Source: Avichristensenella sp031549905
GTDB taxonomy: Bacteria; Bacillota; Clostridia; Christensenellales; Aristaeellaceae
DNA length: 64,000 nt
Assembly (NCBI GenBank): GCA_031549905.1
Contig: JAVBPC010000056.1
Coordinates: 1 to 64,000 of the forward strand
Reading direction: 5' to 3'
Shown here: piece by piece, positions 61,104 to 64,000 of the stretch
Numbering within the stretch: position 1 is the first letter of the stretch
Layout of the letters: every line of letters starts with the position of its first letter
Notes under the pieces: generated by a model
What the model saw: the letters and a program-made list of their open reading frames with translations, nothing else
Told to the model about the DNA's origin: nothing
The model's database searches: none
Made by a program: the position numbers and the translations under genes

Positions 61104-61802
61104 TCACCCCACCAGCGCAGCCGCATTGGCGTGCAGGTGCAGGAATGTCGCCGGAACGCGCGGGGTGATCTCCCCCGCTTTGATGGCCGCTACCGCCGCT
61201 TCCTTTTCAGCGCCCGTCACCAGCAGCAGCGCCCTGCGCGATTGCAGCAGCTCCGCCATGCCCAGCGTCAGGCCCCTTGCCGCGGTCGCGCCGGTTTCCG
61301 TCAACATCGCGTGGCCCAGCGTTTTCTCGGATAATTCCACCGCGTGCGCAAAGGGGCGCAGCGCGTCCCCCGGCTCGTTCAGGCCCAGGTGCCCGTTCCG
61401 GCCCACGCCTAGGATGCACAGGTCCGCACCGCCCAGCGCGGCGTACGCGGCGGATACCCTGCGGCACTCGGCCTCAGGGTCCGCGCACAGCGGATCGAAC
61501 GCCAGAATATGATCATCGGTGATGCCAAGCGGCGCGAACAGCGCCTCTTGCAGGAACGCCTGGCACGTCGCCGGGTGATCTCCCGGAATGCCCAGCCATT
61601 CATCCAGCTTGATCCACTTCGCGCGGGATACGTCGATCCCTTCCGCCCGCGCCTGCCGCACAAACAGCGCATACGCCAGCTTCGGCGACCGGCCTGTGGC
61701 CAGCACCAGCCGCGCGTCGGGCTTTTGTTTCAGCAGCGCCGCCATCTCTGCGGCGCAGGCCGCGCTCATCGCCTCATAGGAACCCAGGGATTTCCAAATC
61801 AT
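61104..61802 (-). CDS. Glucosamine/galactosamine-6-phosphate isomerase family protein
   Basis: 232-residue NagB-fold protein that would deaminate an amino-sugar phosphate to a ketose phosphate. LVLATGRSPKLAYALFVRQ is the phosphate-binding loop and LGVGRNGHLGLNEPGD the catalytic loop; the latter form (NGHLGLNEP) is, as I recall, commoner in galactosamine-6-phosphate isomerases (AgaI) than in NagB (DGHIAFNEP). The ATG at 61802 has GGAGG upstream and overlaps the SGNH stop (ATGA). Confidence 0.83.
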   Translation of the reverse strand: MIWKSLGSYEAMSAACAAEMAALLKQKPDARLVLATGRSPKLAYALFVRQARAEGIDVSRAKWIKLDEWLGIPGDHPATCQAFLQEALFAPLGITDDHILAFDPLCADPEAECRRVSAAYAALGGADLCILGVGRNGHLGLNEPGDALRPFAHAVELSEKTLGHAMLTETGATAARGLTLGMAELLQSRRALLLVTGAEKEAAVAAIKAGEITPRVPATFLHLHANAAALVG

Positions 61803-62440
61803 CGCAGTGCCTCCAGCACGCCGCGCGCTATCAGCCGGTGGCCGTCTTCCGTGGGGTGCACACCGTCCGGCGCGAACGCTTCGGGCGGCATATCCTTGCA
61901 GCAAGCGGCGGCAAACATGCCGTCCAGCGGCACATACCTTGCCCCGGCCGCCCGCGCAGCCTCCCGGATGATCGGAATGCGCCGCATCAGGTCGGGCCGC
62001 CAGCCCTCGCACCACGCGGCGCTTTCATCCCCGGAGGGCACCAGGAACGGCTCCAGCACAACAAGCCGCAGGCCCGGGTTTTTCGCTTTGGCGCTTTCAA
62101 GCAGCCAGCGGTAGTTTTTCTCCCAGTCAGCAAGGGATGGCGCGGCGTCCGGGTCCGCGACGGCCAGGTGCGAATCGTTCGCACCGATCAGCAGGCACAG
62201 CACATCGGGCTTGAGCGCCAGCGTATCCCACGCCCACCGGTCCACCAGATGGCTGACGCGGTTTCCGGCGATTCCCCTGTTCAAAAAGCGCAGCCCCTTT
62301 TCAGGGTACAGCGCCGAAAGCACCCCGGCCACCATCGCCGCGTACCCATGCCCCAGGTGCGCGGGGTCATTCCGCAGCCTGTCTGCATCCGTGATGCTAT
62401 CCCCCTGGAACAGCAGCAGCGCGCTGTTTTTCATCAGCAT
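61799..62440 (-). CDS. SGNH/GDSL-family hydrolase
   Basis: 213-residue esterase-type protein. Block I with the nucleophile Ser is FQGDSITDADR; block III GANDSH; block V DGVHPTEDGHRLIA gives the catalytic Asp and His. A conserved Gly lies in NRGIAGNRVS. There is no signal peptide, so it acts inside the cell; acetyl groups on sugars are usual substrates of such intracellular members. Coupled to the isomerase gene, it may deacetylate an amino sugar or sugar ester (inference). AGAGGG lies five bases before the ATG. Confidence 0.88.
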   Translation of the reverse strand: MLMKNSALLLFQGDSITDADRLRNDPAHLGHGYAAMVAGVLSALYPEKGLRFLNRGIAGNRVSHLVDRWAWDTLALKPDVLCLLIGANDSHLAVADPDAAPSLADWEKNYRWLLESAKAKNPGLRLVVLEPFLVPSGDESAAWCEGWRPDLMRRIPIIREAARAAGARYVPLDGMFAAACCKDMPPEAFAPDGVHPTEDGHRLIARGVLEALR

Positions 62441-62449
62441 AAGCGCCCT

Positions 62450-63481
62450 CTACCCCCTGGCCTCCCGCCGGTACTCCGCCGGCGACATGCCCGTATGTTT
62501 CTTGAACATCTTGCTAAAGTGCCTGAAATCCTCATAGCCGCTCTTTTCGGCGACCTCGTAAATGCGCAGGCCGGTACCGGAGAGCAGCTCTTTCGCGCGG
62601 TTCATCCTAAGCAGCGACAGGTATTCGCTGAATGTGATGCCCATGCGCTGGTGGAATGAGTTGGAAAAATAGCTGGAGGACATGTACGCCTGATGGGAGA
62701 CCTCTTCCAGCGAGACCTTTCTTTGGTAGTTTTCGTTGATGTAGCGGATGGCGCGCTCAAACACGGCGCTGCCGTCCTTTTCAGGCGGCGTCGCCGCGCC
62801 CTGGGCGATGCTCTGCGTGACGGCATCGCACAGGAAACTGTCCAGCCCCTGCCCCCCGCCGTGCGCTATGCGCTGTTGCAGCTTTTTGCTGAAGTCGCCT
62901 TCCAGCAGGCGGTCAAAGCAGGTTTTCAGCTGCATGGGCTTGTAGCCGGCCCACAGGAACAGCTCCATGATCTTCACATAGATGAACTGGCTGCTGCCGG
63001 CGCTTCTGGCCACGACCATTTCCACATACGCGCTCAGCGCATCCGCCATGCCGCCATATTCGCCCGCGTCTATCCACTGGGCCAGCCGCTGTGACAGCTC
63101 CTCCGCACGCCTGGTCACAAACGCGCTGTTTTGCACCAGCAGCGTTTCCTCGCTGATCTCGCGCGCCAGGGTGCCCAGCGTATCGATGAGGCGGCCCACT
63201 GTGCCCTCCGGGTCCTCCGCAAACCGCGCAGGGTCAACGAGGGCCGTTCTGGCCTGCGGGCAGGTTTCCGCCACAAGGGTCAGCACCTGCGTGCGGTCGG
63301 GCCCTGCGGCGCACGCTACCACAACATCCGGCAGGTGGGCGGCAAGCGCCTCGCGGGCTGCCTCCAGGCTAACGGAGGCTTTGCGCGCATAGCCAAGCCA
63401 GCCCCAGTTGATCCGCTTGGGCAGCACAAACAGGGCCGGGTCATCCTTCGCGATGTAGACCACGCTATATATCGGCATCAT
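62450..63481 (-). CDS. AraC-family regulator with receiver-like N-terminus
   Basis: 343 residues. The C-terminal ~100 residues carry two helix-turn-helix units: VSLEEVSHQAYMSSSYFSNS and LRIYEVAEKSGYEDFRHFSK, ending KHTGMSPAEYRR. The first ~110 residues resemble the fold order of a YesN-type receiver (ASVSLEAAREALAAHLPDVVVAC), but the phospho-accepting Asp position reads ACAAGP, so phosphorylation is unlikely. The middle section is helical. It heads the minus-strand operon with the SGNH, isomerase and kinase genes and probably regulates amino-sugar or glycan use. Confidence 0.85.
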   Translation of the reverse strand: MMPIYSVVYIAKDDPALFVLPKRINWGWLGYARKASVSLEAAREALAAHLPDVVVACAAGPDRTQVLTLVAETCPQARTALVDPARFAEDPEGTVGRLIDTLGTLAREISEETLLVQNSAFVTRRAEELSQRLAQWIDAGEYGGMADALSAYVEMVVARSAGSSQFIYVKIMELFLWAGYKPMQLKTCFDRLLEGDFSKKLQQRIAHGGGQGLDSFLCDAVTQSIAQGAATPPEKDGSAVFERAIRYINENYQRKVSLEEVSHQAYMSSSYFSNSFHQRMGITFSEYLSLLRMNRAKELLSGTGLRIYEVAEKSGYEDFRHFSKMFKKHTGMSPAEYRREARG

Positions 63482-63539
63482 TCCTCACCGGTGCTTACCG
63501 GTTCCCTTCAACCGCGTGAACCTGGGTTCCTGCGGTTGC

Positions 63540-64000
63540 TCACGTAAACGCCACGTCGTTGCCGGATACCCGGCATTCCCTTATGCACTGAGACACCTGG
63601 TGCGTCGACTTCGTGCATTTATATTTCCCCTCGCCTGCGGCTTCCACCACATACCATGTCATCAGCGATGCAAGCGCTTCGCGGGCTTCCATGCCTTCCG
63701 CGCCGTACGCTGTTTCCCACGCGGCGCCGGTAAACACCCCGGCGGCATCCGTTGCCACACTGGCAAACGCCCGCTGGATGCCCGGGAACCTTTGCGCCAT
63801 TTCGGGGGTCATCACCAGCGTGCCGTTGACCACATAGAACGCGTACCGATCGGCCACGCCGCGCTGGGGGCTGAGCACATACGCGTACAGGCAGTCGCTC
63901 TTGGCCTTGGTGTAGCGCACGCCGTCACCCGGAAACACACCATCCACATAGTAACCGAAGAAGATATCGGCGGTGTTTGACAGGAAGGACATATCCGCCA
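63540..64000 (-). CDS. Unknown protein, probably 5' partial at the window edge
   Basis: The frame is open to the window end; the first internal ATG is at 63992 and gives 150 residues (MSFLSNTADIFFGYYVDG...). No ribosome site can be seen before that ATG, so the true start is probably outside. Features: VFPGDGVRYTKAKSDCLYAYVLS, a helical middle, and a C-terminus with three Cys (KYKCTKSTHQVSQCIRECR). No signal peptide or known domain is recognised. It lies 58 bp upstream of the AraC-type gene on the same strand. Confidence 0.5.
   Translation of the reverse strand, partial: ADMSFLSNTADIFFGYYVDGVFPGDGVRYTKAKSDCLYAYVLSPQRGVADRYAFYVVNGTLVMTPEMAQRFPGIQRAFASVATDAAGVFTGAAWETAYGAEGMEAREALASLMTWYVVEAAGEGKYKCTKSTHQVSQCIRECRVSGNDVAFT

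Overview
The window is chromosomal DNA of a GC-rich (high fifties percent by eye) anaerobic Bacillota, most likely a Clostridia-class organism. The reasons are strong Shine-Dalgarno sites (AGGAGG), sigma-A type promoters, a lonB-lonA-engB block, DnaD/DnaI-type replication proteins, collagen-like GXT repeats of the kind found on spore surfaces, tungsten-enzyme and CoA-transferase metabolism, and many small intergenic palindromes. I see no rRNA, tRNA, CRISPR array or phage structural gene.

Layout: (1) 1-2657: 3' end of valS and ppa. (2) 2.7-7.9 kb: a short collagen-like head, a secreted protein, then on the minus strand a ydhY-ydhV-ydhW-like operon (Tat ferredoxin, aldehyde:ferredoxin-oxidoreductase-type protein, partner) behind a probable tungsten/molybdenum-cofactor riboswitch with an overlapping terminator. 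(3) 8.0-14.4 kb: a secreted Asn-rich protein and a five-gene, translationally coupled polysaccharide cluster ending in a B12-binding radical SAM protein. (4) 14.4-19.2 kb: a large serine recombinase, ctfAB, a Gfo/Idh oxidoreductase and a collagen-like tail with no start of its own. (5) 19.3-29.9 kb: threonine catabolism (tdh-kbl), a hybrid histidine kinase, a membrane-anchored zincin, an RluA pseudouridine synthase and a HAD phosphatase. (6) 29.9-32.5 kb: an ABC-2 exporter. (7) 32.5-42.3 kb: a probable stand-alone structured RNA, then the operon argC-argJ-argB-argD-argF-carB, in which carB is fused in frame to dapF. (8) 42.7-47.7 kb: engB, lonA, lonB. (9) 47.9-58 kb: an acidic repeat surface protein, dnaD-dnaI plus a GT-C type membrane protein, a secreted protein and a multi-SH3 membrane protein. 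(10) 58.2-64 kb: an XRE regulator, a NUDIX hydrolase, a PfkB sugar kinase and an AraC/SGNH/amino-sugar isomerase/P-loop kinase cluster.

The most notable points are: a CarB-DapF fusion whose DapF part has lost one of its two catalytic cysteines; a collagen-like gene apparently split into a head (with ribosome site) and a tail (with terminator) 15.6 kb apart in the same phase, with a serine recombinase in between; a cofactor riboswitch with mutually exclusive terminator before the tungsten-enzyme operon; two families of TA-bounded ~160-bp hairpin elements sharing a core; and an unassigned ~200-nt RNA candidate with its own promoter and terminator. Functions are assigned from recognised motifs and family memory; no database search was run.
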